Below, piece after piece: positions 35,778 through 43,391 of a stretch of DNA of 47,419 bases. Within the stretch, counting starts at the first letter, position 1; every line of letters begins with the position of its first letter. The notes under the pieces were generated by a model. The model made no database searches and was not told the origin of the DNA. It saw only the letters and a list, made by a program, of their open reading frames with translations. The DNA comes from Siminovitchia thermophila (GTDB lineage: Bacteria; Bacillota; Bacilli; Bacillales; Bacillaceae_C), in the NCBI RefSeq assembly GCF_016909185.1, contig NZ_JAFBFH010000036.1, positions 1 through 47,419 of the forward strand, given 5' to 3'. The translations under genes and the position numbers were made by a program.

Positions 35778-35794
35778 TTTGATCTTCTTTGACC
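35778..35794 (-). promoter_or_regulatory. CtsR box 1 of clpE
   Basis: Minus strand GGTCAAAGAAGATCAAA, a near-perfect heptad pair of the form (A/G)GTCAAA-N3-(A/G)GTCAAA. It lies between promoter and start codon. Confidence 0.75.
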
Positions 35795-35823
35795 ATTTAA
35801 TGATATAAAAAAGGTCCTTTGAC

Positions 35824-35840
35824 ATTGACTAACTTTGACC
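35824..35840 (-). promoter_or_regulatory. CtsR box 2 of clpE
   Basis: Minus strand GGTCAAAGTTAGTCAAT, 13 of 14 heptad positions matching the CtsR consensus. It lies just downstream of the -10 box. Confidence 0.75.
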
Positions 35841-35849
35841 TTTGATTTC

Positions 35850-35878
35850 ATTATACACTGACCAATTTTGACTTTCAA
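35850..35878 (-). promoter_or_regulatory. SigmaA promoter of clpE
   Basis: Minus strand TTGAAA (35873-35878), 17 nt, TATAAT (35850-35855). CtsR box 3 fills the spacer, so repressor and RNA polymerase would compete directly. Confidence 0.85.
35857..35873 (-). promoter_or_regulatory. CtsR box 3 of clpE
   Basis: Minus strand AGTCAAAATTGGTCAGT: first heptad perfect, second with five of seven matches. It lies inside the promoter spacer. Confidence 0.7.
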
Positions 35879-35947
35879 CTCTTTTTTACTCATTTTGCAA
35901 ATTTTTTTGGGCAAGCCATCATACGATTTTTCTAAGGGGGATGAGCC

Positions 35948-36985
35948 GTGAAGAATTGGATAGATGTATGTCAAGTGGCTGCCGTTTACGTAGGAACCGT
36001 CATTGGTGCGGGATTTGCAACAGGAAGGGAAATTGTAGAGTTTTTTACACGGTTTGGTTTTCTTGGCTTGTTGTCAATCCTGATGGCAGGATTTTTGTTC
36101 GTAATCCTCGGTTCAAAAATCATGTTGTTGTCAATTGATATTAAAGCGACATCATTTGAACAATTAAATGAATATTTGTTTGGAAAAAAGTTGGCGAAGT
36201 TTATTAATCTATTTCTATTAGTTATGCTTGTAGGCGTTTGTGGAGTAATGCTGGCGGGTGCGGAAGCATTGTTTGTCGAGCAGTTGAATTTCCCCAAATT
36301 TTCCGGCATGCTCTTAACCACGTTTATTGGTCTGGTTATTATGGCTGCCGGGATAAAAGGGCTGTTGGCGATTAATGTGATTGTTGTTCCAATGATGATC
36401 GCCTTTAATACAGCCGTCCTTTTTCATATTGTCCCTGGGGGGAATGTTACATTATGGTTTCAAGTAGAAGATGCAGGTAATGGGTGGTTTGCAGTGTTGT
36501 CAGCCATTTCGTATGCCGGCTTTAATCTTGCTTTGGCTCAAGCTGTACTAGTTCCCCTTGCTGCAGAAATAAATGACAGAAAAACAGTCAAATGGGGTGG
36601 GGTGATGGGAGGGGTATTTCTCACCGTCCTGCTAATTTCCAGCCATATCTGTTTATCCGTGTTGCGTGATCCCAGGATGTTTGAAATTCCGATGGCGGTG
36701 ATTGTTCATGAGTCGGCAGGAAGTCTTTATCTTATATATATCCTCATTATATATGGAGAAATTTTTACAACATTGATTGGCAATACATATGGGATTGAAC
36801 GTCAGCTCCATCAATACGTTCCGGCCAACCCCTTATGGATCATTCTGTTCCTGTTTATCGTGTTTTGTTTGATTAGTCTTGTAAAATATGGCAAGCTGCT
36901 CGGTTTGTTGTATCCGTTATTCGGCTATGTGAGCATTGGCTTTTTGCTGTTGTTGTTGATAAAGCCGGCGAAAGTGTCTCCATAA
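35948..36985 (+). CDS. ykvI: YkvI-family membrane protein
   Basis: Polytopic membrane protein of 345 residues with about ten helices, matching the uncharacterised YkvI family. The N terminus (AAVYVGTVIGAGFATGREIVEFF) has the broken-helix GTVIGAGFATG pattern seen in LeuT-fold amino-acid transporters, so a solute-transport role is plausible but unproven. GTG start with AAGGGGG about 10 nt upstream. It is divergent from clpE, as in B. subtilis. Confidence 0.85.
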   Translation: MKNWIDVCQVAAVYVGTVIGAGFATGREIVEFFTRFGFLGLLSILMAGFLFVILGSKIMLLSIDIKATSFEQLNEYLFGKKLAKFINLFLLVMLVGVCGVMLAGAEALFVEQLNFPKFSGMLLTTFIGLVIMAAGIKGLLAINVIVVPMMIAFNTAVLFHIVPGGNVTLWFQVEDAGNGWFAVLSAISYAGFNLALAQAVLVPLAAEINDRKTVKWGGVMGGVFLTVLLISSHICLSVLRDPRMFEIPMAVIVHESAGSLYLIYILIIYGEIFTTLIGNTYGIERQLHQYVPANPLWIILFLFIVFCLISLVKYGKLLGLLYPLFGYVSIGFLLLLLIKPAKVSP

Positions 36986-37097
36986 AAACGACTGTCTATT
37001 CCGGCCGTTTATTGAATTGAGGGCTTTTTATCGTTGATCATCTCAAAATACCCTTTAAGCGGCTGGGTGCAAAGGGGCGAAGGGGAGGTTGTTTCAT

Positions 37098-37178
37098 ATG
37101 CGAAAATGCTCCTATATATATGGAAAAGTTTTGGGTGAGGGACATTGGAAGGTAGTCATGAAGAACATTGCAATATGA
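37098..37178 (+). CDS. Possible small ORF (26 aa)
   Basis: ATG with GGGGAGG about 7 nt upstream, encoding MRKCSYIYGK followed by VLGEGHWKVVMKNIAI. No known family. It is the first of three short frames with good ribosome sites in the 549-bp stretch between ykvI and the CPBP gene. The stretch at 36986-37097 shows no clear terminator. Confidence 0.3.
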   Translation: MRKCSYIYGKVLGEGHWKVVMKNIAI

Positions 37179-37242
37179 AACTATTCTATTCGTTACACCG
37201 TATATATAAAAAGCCGAGCAATAGGGAGGAGTATGGTTAGTT

Positions 37243-37413
37243 ATGTTTCAATTGACTGCCCAATGTTCTGTATGCAAAAAAGAAATTCAGCCTTATGAAG
37301 AGATTTACTTGAAGATGCGCTACCCGAAAAGCCGAGGTATGACTGAAATCAAAGCATACATACAGAATGAAGGGAAAATAATCTGCAAAACATGCTTCGA
37401 TAAAAAGAGGTAG
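37243..37413 (+). CDS. Small zinc-ribbon-like protein (56 aa)
   Basis: Encodes 56 residues with two CxxC knuckles (CSVC near residue 8 and CKTC near residue 48) separated by a charged stretch, EIQPYEEIYLKMRYPKSRG. Paired knuckles in so small a protein suggest a structural zinc site. GGGAGGAG lies upstream but 13 nt from the ATG. Similar short Bacillus proteins exist, sometimes with misleading transport names. The function is unknown. Confidence 0.65.
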   Translation: MFQLTAQCSVCKKEIQPYEEIYLKMRYPKSRGMTEIKAYIQNEGKIICKTCFDKKR

Positions 37414-37426
37414 AGGAGGGGCTTTT

Positions 37427-37498
37427 ATGACAAAAGTCCCCACTTGCAAGTATGGTAGATATTTTTCTCGGGGCATACAATCCAAAACAAACATATAG
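37427..37498 (+). CDS. Possible small ORF (23 aa)
   Basis: ATG preceded by an excellent GAGGAGG at good spacing, encoding MTKVPTCKYGRYFSRGI and six more residues. It follows the zinc-ribbon gene by 13 bp and could be a co-translated peptide. It has no recognisable relatives and may be spurious. Confidence 0.35.
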   Translation: MTKVPTCKYGRYFSRGIQSKTNI

Positions 37499-37534
37499 AC
37501 CTTTTTCACAAACGATAGAAGAAATGCTTTTCTA

Positions 37535-38146
37535 TTATTGAAGAGGGAAGAGAATCAAGAGTAACAAATTAAATGTTAAATGGGACAGGATGACGAGTCG
37601 AATGCTTCTTTTCCAAATATATAGCCAACCCCACACAAGTCCGCTGACGAAGGCGGCAATCACCAAGATAAAATAACCGGTAAAATAAAATGCCGCTCCA
37701 TTCAGTAGCGCTCCCGCAAAGATGGCGCCAATTGGATTTAGCCAAACCAGCAATTTTTTTAGGACAAATCCCCGCCAAAAAATTTCTTCTCCAGGAATCA
37801 TAATAAAAACGAGGACTAAATAATGCCAAAAAAATTCAAAGCTAAAATGGGTGTAAACGCTATCCACTTGTTCAGATAACGGATTCGGTATAATTCCCAA
37901 CACCCAATCTCCAATGAAAAATAATACATAAAGGGCGATCCCCGATATGACGCCATACGTGATATATTGTTTTGTAGGTGCTTCATCGTCCAATGGTTCA
38001 TGAATGATAGAGTAACTGATCAGAAACAAGATGGCGGCTGTATATAAATACCAGAACACATCTGTTCTATCAAAGGCAACAAAAACAAGCAAGTAGGCCA
38101 AAAAGACTCCGCCGGCCAGTTTAACATCAATCCATTTTTTACTCAT
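37535..38146 (-). CDS. CPBP-family intramembrane metalloprotease homologue
   Basis: Membrane protein of 203 residues with about six helices of the CAAX protease / bacteriocin-processing (CPBP, Abi) family. The first catalytic motif EExxxR is present (GEEIFWRGF, about 118-126), as is the C-terminal HxxxN (SHLTFN). The middle FxxxH motif is replaced: the matching helix reads AGALLNGAAFYF without His. Activity is therefore doubtful, or the metal site is altered. AAAGGA lies about 14 nt before the ATG. Confidence 0.78.
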   Translation of the reverse strand: MSKKWIDVKLAGGVFLAYLLVFVAFDRTDVFWYLYTAAILFLISYSIIHEPLDDEAPTKQYITYGVISGIALYVLFFIGDWVLGIIPNPLSEQVDSVYTHFSFEFFWHYLVLVFIMIPGEEIFWRGFVLKKLLVWLNPIGAIFAGALLNGAAFYFTGYFILVIAAFVSGLVWGWLYIWKRSIRLVILSHLTFNLLLLILFPLQ

Positions 38147-38238
38147 TTGAATATGTAAATTCCTTTCTGGACTCCATTTTTCGACAATTTTCTATGGTAT
38201 CATTGGCATGAAAGAGAAGCAAGCATGGTGCTTGCTTC

Positions 38239-38430
38239 TTATAACCCCACAGATTCTTTAATGATTTTATATTTTTTATGGTTGACGACCGTTTTTTCTT
38301 CCAGTTCAAGTTCACGGTAGTTTTTCATATACGTTAAATCAACAATGACCGAGTTGTCATTAATTTTTTCCACAATTCCTTGAAGGCCTCCCCTGAATTC
38401 AATCAAGTCTCCGACTTTGGCAATTTTCAT
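38239..38430 (-). CDS. ykvS: DUF2187 KOW-like small protein (YkvS)
   Basis: Protein of 63 residues of the DUF2187 family, with a KOW/SH3-like beta-barrel pattern (VGDLIEFRGGLQGIVEKIND, then VIVDLTYM). It may bind nucleic acid or protein, but the role is unknown. ATG has GGGGGAAG upstream. B. subtilis ykvS lies in the same general neighbourhood. The 506-bp stretch to the next gene holds the terminator at 38731 and a TATAAT near 38606 but no convincing gene. Confidence 0.75.
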   Translation of the reverse strand: MKIAKVGDLIEFRGGLQGIVEKINDNSVIVDLTYMKNYRELELEEKTVVNHKKYKIIKESVGL

Positions 38431-38730
38431 TGGCTTCCCCCTTATGTTTTTTTACATAGTTTGCACTATATTTTATGAAAGTGCAAATATGACACAATGC
38501 TACTTTTTTAAATCATGTTTTTACGCGAATATGTACAGTAAAACGGAAAACGAAACAACTGTCAATTATCCAATAGAAGGAATTAGGAATTTTAAAAAAT
38601 TGTAATATAATTGAAACAAAAAAATCTTCAAAAGAAGGAGTATAAAGTAAAAAATGTGGTATAGAATAATAACCATGACTGATCTTGCTTTTTAGTAGTC
38701 ATGTCAATCTCATTTTTCCCCCTATTTTGT

Positions 38731-38761
38731 CGGAAGGCCGCAATTGCCTTCCGGTTTTTTT
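38731..38761 (+). terminator. Terminator upstream of the SDR gene
   Basis: CGGAAGGC and GCCTTCCG (8 bp, 7-nt loop), then GTTTTTTTG. It is preceded on the plus strand by TATAAT near 38606 and a short leader-like stretch without a real gene. It may be an attenuator or end an unannotated small RNA. Confidence 0.65.
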
Positions 38762-38936
38762 GTTTATTTTTCGGATTAAAATAGATATAATTTTTATAAT
38801 TGTTAAAATAATATGCCGGATGCGGAAAAGGCGGCAACCGATTCTTTTTTCATTATACTTAAGGATAGGAGGTGAATGGATCAAAAAGCGGTTAAGCGCT
38901 TGTTGAACATTATTATTTAACGAGGGGTGAAGAGAC

Positions 38937-39722
38937 ATGGATCTCGGCTTAGCGGGGAAAAGAGTGCTCGTTATGGCAGCAAGCAAAGGGCTTGGCAGGG
39001 CAATAGCGGAGCAATTTGTCTTAGAGGGTGCGAAAGTAATGCTTGCCAGCCGTAATGAAGAAAGACTCAAAACTGTAGTTTCAAAGTTAAATAGGTTAAA
39101 GGAAGGATCTGCCGGATATACCGTTTGCGATATCTTGAAGCCGTCCGATATTCAGCAGGCAGTCCAATATACGGCTGAGAAGTTCGGCGGCATCGATATT
39201 TTGGTGAATAATGCAGGTGGTCCTCCGGCGGGCGGGTTTGAGGACATGACGGATGAAGATTGGGCCTATTCATTCCAGCTTAATTTATTATCTTATATTA
39301 GGACGATTAGGGAAGCACTCCCTTACTTAAAGAGACAGGGTGGGAGAATTGTGAATATCGCCTCGTCCTCCATTAAGGAACCTATTCCAGGATTGATTTT
39401 ATCCAATACATTCAGGCTTGGGATTGTCGGGCTCTCCAAAACATTGTCTCAAGAGCTTGCGCCTTATCATATTTTGGTCAATACGGTGGGGCCGGGCAGA
39501 ATCGCAACGGAAAGAGTGAAGGAGCTTGATCGTGCCCAGGCAGATAGGGAAGGGGTTCACGTTGATATTATTGAAGAAAGAGCGAAAAGGAGCATACCAC
39601 TTGGCAGGGACGGGAAACCGGAAGAATTTGCGAAAGTTGTCGTATTTCTCGCATCAGACGGAAATACATATATGACTGGAAATACTTTTATCGTTGACGG
39701 CGGCAAGTTAAGATCCATATAA
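38937..39722 (+). CDS. SDR-family oxidoreductase lacking the usual catalytic Tyr/Lys
   Basis: Rossmann-fold protein of 261 residues, short-chain dehydrogenase superfamily. The cofactor loop is AASKGLGRA instead of TGxxxGIG; NNAGGPPAGGF and the catalytic-Ser region NIASSSIKEP are present. Where YxxxK is expected it reads LSNTFRLGIVGLSK, so both Tyr and Lys are gone. This pattern fits the BKR-like subgroup known to lack the standard tetrad. The substrate is unknown and redox activity should not be assumed. ATG follows GAGGGGTGA. It is followed 20 bp on by ykwC and probably co-transcribed. Confidence 0.85.
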   Translation: MDLGLAGKRVLVMAASKGLGRAIAEQFVLEGAKVMLASRNEERLKTVVSKLNRLKEGSAGYTVCDILKPSDIQQAVQYTAEKFGGIDILVNNAGGPPAGGFEDMTDEDWAYSFQLNLLSYIRTIREALPYLKRQGGRIVNIASSSIKEPIPGLILSNTFRLGIVGLSKTLSQELAPYHILVNTVGPGRIATERVKELDRAQADREGVHVDIIEERAKRSIPLGRDGKPEEFAKVVVFLASDGNTYMTGNTFIVDGGKLRSI

Positions 39723-39742
39723 AAAGAAAGGCGGTTTTTACA

Positions 39743-40606
39743 ATGGATGCAGTGATCGGCTTTATTGGAATCGGTGTCATGGGAAAATCAATGGTGCGGA
39801 ATTTGCAAAAACATGGTTACCGTGTTCTTATTCATACACGCACGAAAGAAAAAGCTGAAGATTTGATCAGGGAAGGGACCGAATGGAAAGTAAGCCCCAA
39901 AGAGGTGGCAAGTGATGCAAATGTCATTATAACGATGGTCGGTTATCCGCATGATGTGGAGCATGTTTATTTTGGTGATGACGGGATTTTTAATGGGGCT
40001 TCCAAAGGAAAAATAGTGGTCGATATGACGACTTCAACACCGACACTTGCCAAAAAGATTGCTCAAGAGGCGCAAAGACGCGGTATTGGAGCGCTCGATG
40101 CGCCCGTATCAGGCGGTGATATCGGGGCGAAAAACGGAACGCTTTCCATTATGGCAGGCGGGTCAAAAGAGACTTTCGAACAGCTTAAGCCGATTTTGGA
40201 AATCCTTGGAAACAATATTGTTTATCAAGGCGAGGCCGGGGCGGGCCAGCATACGAAGATGTGCAACCAAATTGCCATTGCATCGAACATGATTGGCGTC
40301 ATGGAAGCGCTCATTTATGCAAGAAAAGCAGGGCTAGATCCGGAGAAAATGCTCCAATCGATCAGCACGGGCGCGGCCGGAAGCTGGTCGATGTCCAACC
40401 TGCTTCCCAGGGTTTTAAAAGAAGATTATTCGCCTGGGTTTTTTGTTAAGCACTTTATCAAAGATATGGGCATCGCTCTTGAGGAAGCAGATAAAATGGA
40501 TTTGAAGCTTCCGGGATTGGAATTGGCCAAACAAATGTATGAAGCTATTGCGAAAAAAGGAGAAGAAGAAAGCGGAACACAGGCATTGATTAAGTATTGG
40601 AAGTAA
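39743..40606 (+). CDS. ykwC: Beta-hydroxyacid dehydrogenase (YkwC)
   Basis: NAD(P)-dependent 3-hydroxyisobutyrate-dehydrogenase-like enzyme of 287 residues (B. subtilis YkwC 288). The N-terminal cofactor motif is GFIGIGVMGKSM; the substrate loop is DAPVSGGDIGAKNGTLSIM near residue 119; the catalytic Lys is in GAGQHTKMCNQ near residue 170. It should oxidise a short beta-hydroxy acid, identity unknown. AAAGGCGG precedes the ATG, and a strong terminator follows. Confidence 0.9.
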   Translation: MDAVIGFIGIGVMGKSMVRNLQKHGYRVLIHTRTKEKAEDLIREGTEWKVSPKEVASDANVIITMVGYPHDVEHVYFGDDGIFNGASKGKIVVDMTTSTPTLAKKIAQEAQRRGIGALDAPVSGGDIGAKNGTLSIMAGGSKETFEQLKPILEILGNNIVYQGEAGAGQHTKMCNQIAIASNMIGVMEALIYARKAGLDPEKMLQSISTGAAGSWSMSNLLPRVLKEDYSPGFFVKHFIKDMGIALEEADKMDLKLPGLELAKQMYEAIAKKGEEESGTQALIKYWK

Positions 40607-40631
40607 ATACCCCATCAAACAATGATGTGCT

Positions 40632-40680
40632 CCCAATGAGTAGACAGGCGACAAGCTCACTCATTGGGGGTTTTCCTTTT
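40632..40680 (+). terminator. Terminator of the SDR-ykwC unit
   Basis: CCCAATGAGT (40632-40641) and ACTCATTGGG (40659-40668), perfect 10-bp stem with a 17-nt loop, followed by GGTTTTCCTTTT. Confidence 0.75.
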
Positions 40681-41045
40681 ACAAGCCCCCAAAGAAGTCA
40701 TGCTTCACATCATTCACGGAGTTTTCAGAACCTGCATGCGGCGCTTCCATGTATAAATGAAGCATTTTCATAGGGATCTCGGATTTCAAAATGCATTATT
40801 TGAGTGTGTAACGAATGGTTAGTGAAGCAGAGAGGATGTCGCGTATTGGCGATGTCTTGACAGCGACATGAAAGCCACTTCGAGTATGGTAAAATGCAAG
40901 AAGTACGATCCATTGGAAGGATGAAACAAGTCATTGACTTTTATGACATGAACGGTATCAAAAAGATTAAACGGCTTTGCCCCAAGCCGCTTAACATATT
41001 TTTACGATTTCGCTGTCTCCTTGAAGGAGGCAGCTCTTCCCGTAA
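40681..41045. other. Noncoding gap at the expected cheV position
   Basis: No credible gene. A TTGACA at 40857-40862 has no -10 at usual distance. CTCCTTGAAGGAG near 41020 is a small palindrome. In B. subtilis cheV lies immediately before ykyB; nothing here resembles it. Confidence 0.45.
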
Positions 41046-41070
41046 AGGCTGTATCTTTTTCAGACAGCCT
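41046..41070 (-). terminator. Weak terminator of ykyB
   Basis: Minus strand AGGCTGT and ACAGCCT (7 bp) with an 11-nt loop, followed by only three T. It lies 21 bp past the ykyB stop. Confidence 0.45.
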
Positions 41071-41090
41071 GCACAGACGGTCTTAGCCTA

Positions 41091-41552
41091 TTAAAAAAAG
41101 CTGTCGCCCAATTTTTTAAATGTAGGCTTCTTTCTTTCTGGACGATGGGGGTTTTGTTTGGTTTCTTTAAGACCTGTATATTCTTGTAAAAGCTTCTTTG
41201 CTGTATTAAGCGGCATTCGGGTTTTAGGATTGCGGGAATGTTGATCAAGATGGCCTAAATGGGGTAAACGTTGAAAATCCTCTTTAGTGGGCGGTATGTG
41301 AAAGGTGTAATCACCGCATTTTACCAAAACATCTGATTGCTGTTGGCTGAATCTCGGATTTCTTGAAAAATGCAGTCCTGTCTTTGTCGCTTTTTTTTCT
41401 TGAATCATTTTGTCAATAGCCGTTTTTTTCAGTTTATATAAAAATTTGGGGTTAATGGCGGTTTTCGCATGTCTGTTGACGGTAAAAATGGCTTGTGAAA
41501 GGTTTTCAATCGTCGGCGGCAATGGGTGCGTCTTATTGGAATCCAGGTCCAC
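41091..41552 (-). CDS. ykyB: YkyB-family protein
   Basis: Protein of 153 residues (B. subtilis YkyB 154) of unknown function, restricted to Bacilli. The conserved core reads NLSQAIFTVNRHAKTA, GLHFSRNPRFSQQQSDVLVKCGDY and HIPPTKEDFQRLPHLG in separate stretches, ending KKPTFKKLGDSFF. It is basic and probably soluble. I start at GTG 41552 because AAAGGGG lies 8 nt upstream and because the promoter at 41593-41621 places transcription start near 41586, inside the longer frame that would begin at 41591. Confidence 0.88.
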   Translation of the reverse strand: MDLDSNKTHPLPPTIENLSQAIFTVNRHAKTAINPKFLYKLKKTAIDKMIQEKKATKTGLHFSRNPRFSQQQSDVLVKCGDYTFHIPPTKEDFQRLPHLGHLDQHSRNPKTRMPLNTAKKLLQEYTGLKETKQNPHRPERKKPTFKKLGDSFF

Positions 41553-41592
41553 AGAAAGTTCCCCTTTCTTGAGATTGATTGAATTTGACATT

Positions 41593-41621
41593 ATTATAAC
41601 ATTTTATAGATCTGTTGGAAA
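41593..41621 (-). promoter_or_regulatory. SigmaA promoter of ykyB
   Basis: Minus strand TTTCCA (41616-41621), 17 nt, TATAAT (41593-41598). Confidence 0.65.
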
Positions 41622-41981
41622 GATACCACTGGCTTCGGAGTGGTCAGTTTTGGCGCGCTATATCTGAATAATGGCAGACTGGAGGATTTTTTTCTTGATC
41701 CGTTCGTTCGGTACGAAACTTCGGTACATTGTTCCAGCAGTTTTCCGAAAAAACTTCACGTCTATTTTAAAAAGAGTGGCGATTTTATGTTATGTTATAA
41801 AGATTCACCCAGTTTGATTATTTCTTTGACCACAAACATTTCATTCATTGATTTTATTAAAAAGAATTTACACTTGAAAACACAAGGCTTCAAGTGTATA
41901 TTTACTTTGTCAGACCAAACATTCGTATGATGGGATACTTTATATAACATTGGCTGGGAAGAACGATGGAAGGGGATTAAA
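41622..41981. other. Intergenic stretch between ykyB and the next gene
   Basis: AT-rich, no gene seen. It holds one 9-bp inverted repeat, ACACTTGAA (41870-41878) with TTCAAGTGT (41889-41897), followed by ATATTTACTTT. This could be a weak terminator or an operator for the gene at 41982. Confidence 0.4.
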
Positions 41982-42203
41982 ATGTTAAAAAACAACACTT
42001 ATGAAGCTCTTTTCCTGCCGACAAAATCAGGAGTCATTAAAATATATATTTACGGTTTTAAACCGTATGGCTCATGGGGACAAGTGTTTACGAGCATGAA
42101 TACGGTATCGGTGAATGTCAAAGGCTATAACCGCAAGAAAACAATTATCCGCTCACTTGAAAAATTGAATGAATCCTTATTAAATATGAAAGAAGATGAA
42201 TGA
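41982..42203 (+). CDS. Conserved small protein, function unknown
   Basis: Basic protein of 73 residues, starting MLKNNTYEALFLPTKSGVIK and continuing IYIYGFKPYGSWGQVF. Alternating hydrophobic residues suggest a small beta-sheet followed by one helix (about 50-70). ATG is preceded by GGAAGGGG. It sits between ykyB and ykuJ; its place suggests a relative of one of the small ykz genes of B. subtilis, but I cannot assign it. A terminator follows at once. Confidence 0.7.
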   Translation: MLKNNTYEALFLPTKSGVIKIYIYGFKPYGSWGQVFTSMNTVSVNVKGYNRKKTIIRSLEKLNESLLNMKEDE

Positions 42204-42204
42204 T

Positions 42205-42227
42205 GCAGGCTGACAGCCTGCTTTTTT
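42205..42227 (+). terminator. Terminator of the small gene at 41982
   Basis: GCAGGCTG and CAGCCTGC separated by a single A, then TTTTTT. The stem is perfect but the loop tip must open by a pair or two. Confidence 0.75.
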
Positions 42228-42361
42228 CACTTTTTATTGTCAGTGAGCCTTTCGCAAAATGCCGGTGACTGGCTTCGGATTTTATTTCCCTGCAAAATCA
42301 AGGTTTTTTTACCCCTGGAAAATAAAGGAGTGGCAAATTTAGCACAAGCAAGAAAAACAGT

Positions 42362-42391
42362 TTGCAATGTGAAAGGTGCTTCTTTTATAAT
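42362..42391 (+). promoter_or_regulatory. SigmaA promoter of ykuJ
   Basis: TTGCAA (42362-42367), 18 nt, TATAAT (42386-42391), about 33 bp before the ykuJ start. Confidence 0.6.
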
Positions 42392-42423
42392 TAGTGTGTC
42401 TCCCAAAGAAAGGGGTTTTAAAC

Positions 42424-42678
42424 ATGTCACAATTAATGGGCATTATTCAAAGATTGCAATCCATGCAAAATATGACGGACTACGATGACTTTCCGCAAAG
42501 ACAGTTTGAAGTAAACGGAAAGGTTATTTGCCAAGTAAAATTTTTTCCCGACAAAAAAACGTTTGAAGTTGAAGAGTACGACAAACACAAAAATAAGCGA
42601 GTGTACCAGTTTGATGATATTGATGCTGCGGCTATCGAGATTTTTGACATCGTCCAGGAAGTGAAAAATCTCTCTTAA
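42424..42678 (+). CDS. ykuJ: YkuJ-family protein
   Basis: Protein of 84 residues matching YkuJ (B. subtilis 79). It opens MSQLMGIIQRLQSMQ and continues with a small alpha/beta pattern (FEVNGKVICQVKFFPDKKTF). The function is unknown. ATG 42424 follows AAAGGGG; the open frame extends ten codons further but lies between promoter and ribosome site. It precedes darB as in B. subtilis, where ykuK lies between; here ykuK is absent. Confidence 0.82.
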   Translation: MSQLMGIIQRLQSMQNMTDYDDFPQRQFEVNGKVICQVKFFPDKKTFEVEEYDKHKNKRVYQFDDIDAAAIEIFDIVQEVKNLS

Positions 42679-42794
42679 ATAAAGCTGCTTGCGGGATGTG
42701 AAAGTGCTTTTTTGCTATGGCATATTGGTTTCCCTTTTCTTAATTTATGGTAAAATGAAGTAAGAAAGATTTTAAAGAGATGAGGGAGTTTACA

Positions 42795-43223
42795 ATGCTT
42801 TCCTTAAAAAGTCATGCGTTTACAAACCCAAAGATAAGCGACTATATCATACCATCTGAGAAAGTAGCCCACGTTCAAGTTGGCAATAACCTGGAACACG
42901 CTTTGCTCGTATTGACAAAAAGTGGTTATTCCGCGATTCCGGTCCTTGATGCCCGTTTTAAATTACACGGATTAATCAGTTCCGCCATCATTACGGAATC
43001 CATTCTTGGATTGGAACGAATTGAGTTTGAAAAGCTTAGTGATAAGAAAGTGGAAGATGTTATGGCGGTAAACATCCCGATCGTCTTGTTGAAGGATCCA
43101 TTTGAAAAAGCGGTTGATTTGCTCATCGACCATCCTTTTTTGTGTGTACTGGATGATGAGGGGTATTTTGAAGGCATTTTTACAAGAAGAGCCCTTTTAA
43201 AAGAATTAAAAATGCAGCTTTAA
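42795..43223 (+). CDS. darB: CBS-domain cyclic-di-AMP receptor DarB (CbpB/YkuL)
   Basis: Protein of 142 residues with two CBS domains (about 12-65 and 80-140). The stretch KVAHVQVGNNLEHALLVLTK is nearly identical to B. subtilis DarB, as are LERIEFEKL and the C-terminal FEGIFTRRALLKEL. In B. subtilis apo-DarB activates the (p)ppGpp synthetase Rel and pyruvate carboxylase, and c-di-AMP binding relieves this, linking potassium status to metabolism. ATG 42795 has GAGGGAG 8 nt upstream. A strong terminator follows. Confidence 0.92.
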   Translation: MLSLKSHAFTNPKISDYIIPSEKVAHVQVGNNLEHALLVLTKSGYSAIPVLDARFKLHGLISSAIITESILGLERIEFEKLSDKKVEDVMAVNIPIVLLKDPFEKAVDLLIDHPFLCVLDDEGYFEGIFTRRALLKELKMQL

Positions 43224-43240
43224 ACATAAACATCAAGGGA

Positions 43241-43268
43241 GGCTCCCTCATTCGGGAGCCCATTTTTT
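43241..43268 (+). terminator. Terminator of darB
   Basis: GGCTCCC (43241-43247) and GGGAGCC (43254-43260), followed by CATTTTTT. Confidence 0.85.
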
Positions 43269-43391
43269 ATGGTTTGTTTTTGAAAAATTCAAAAGGGTCA
43301 TTTTTTCTTTTCCCTGCAATGGGGGTCTTCTGTTCATAATACGGTTCTAAAAGGAATGGGGAAACCAATTGGGATTTCGGGAGGGGCGTTT

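Noticed and set aside
40857-40890. TTGACA/TATGGT as a promoter
   Set aside because: The spacing is 22 nt and no gene follows.
41870-41897. 9-bp inverted repeat as a firm terminator
   Set aside because: There is no upstream plus-strand gene and no real T-run, so only mentioned as a possible operator.
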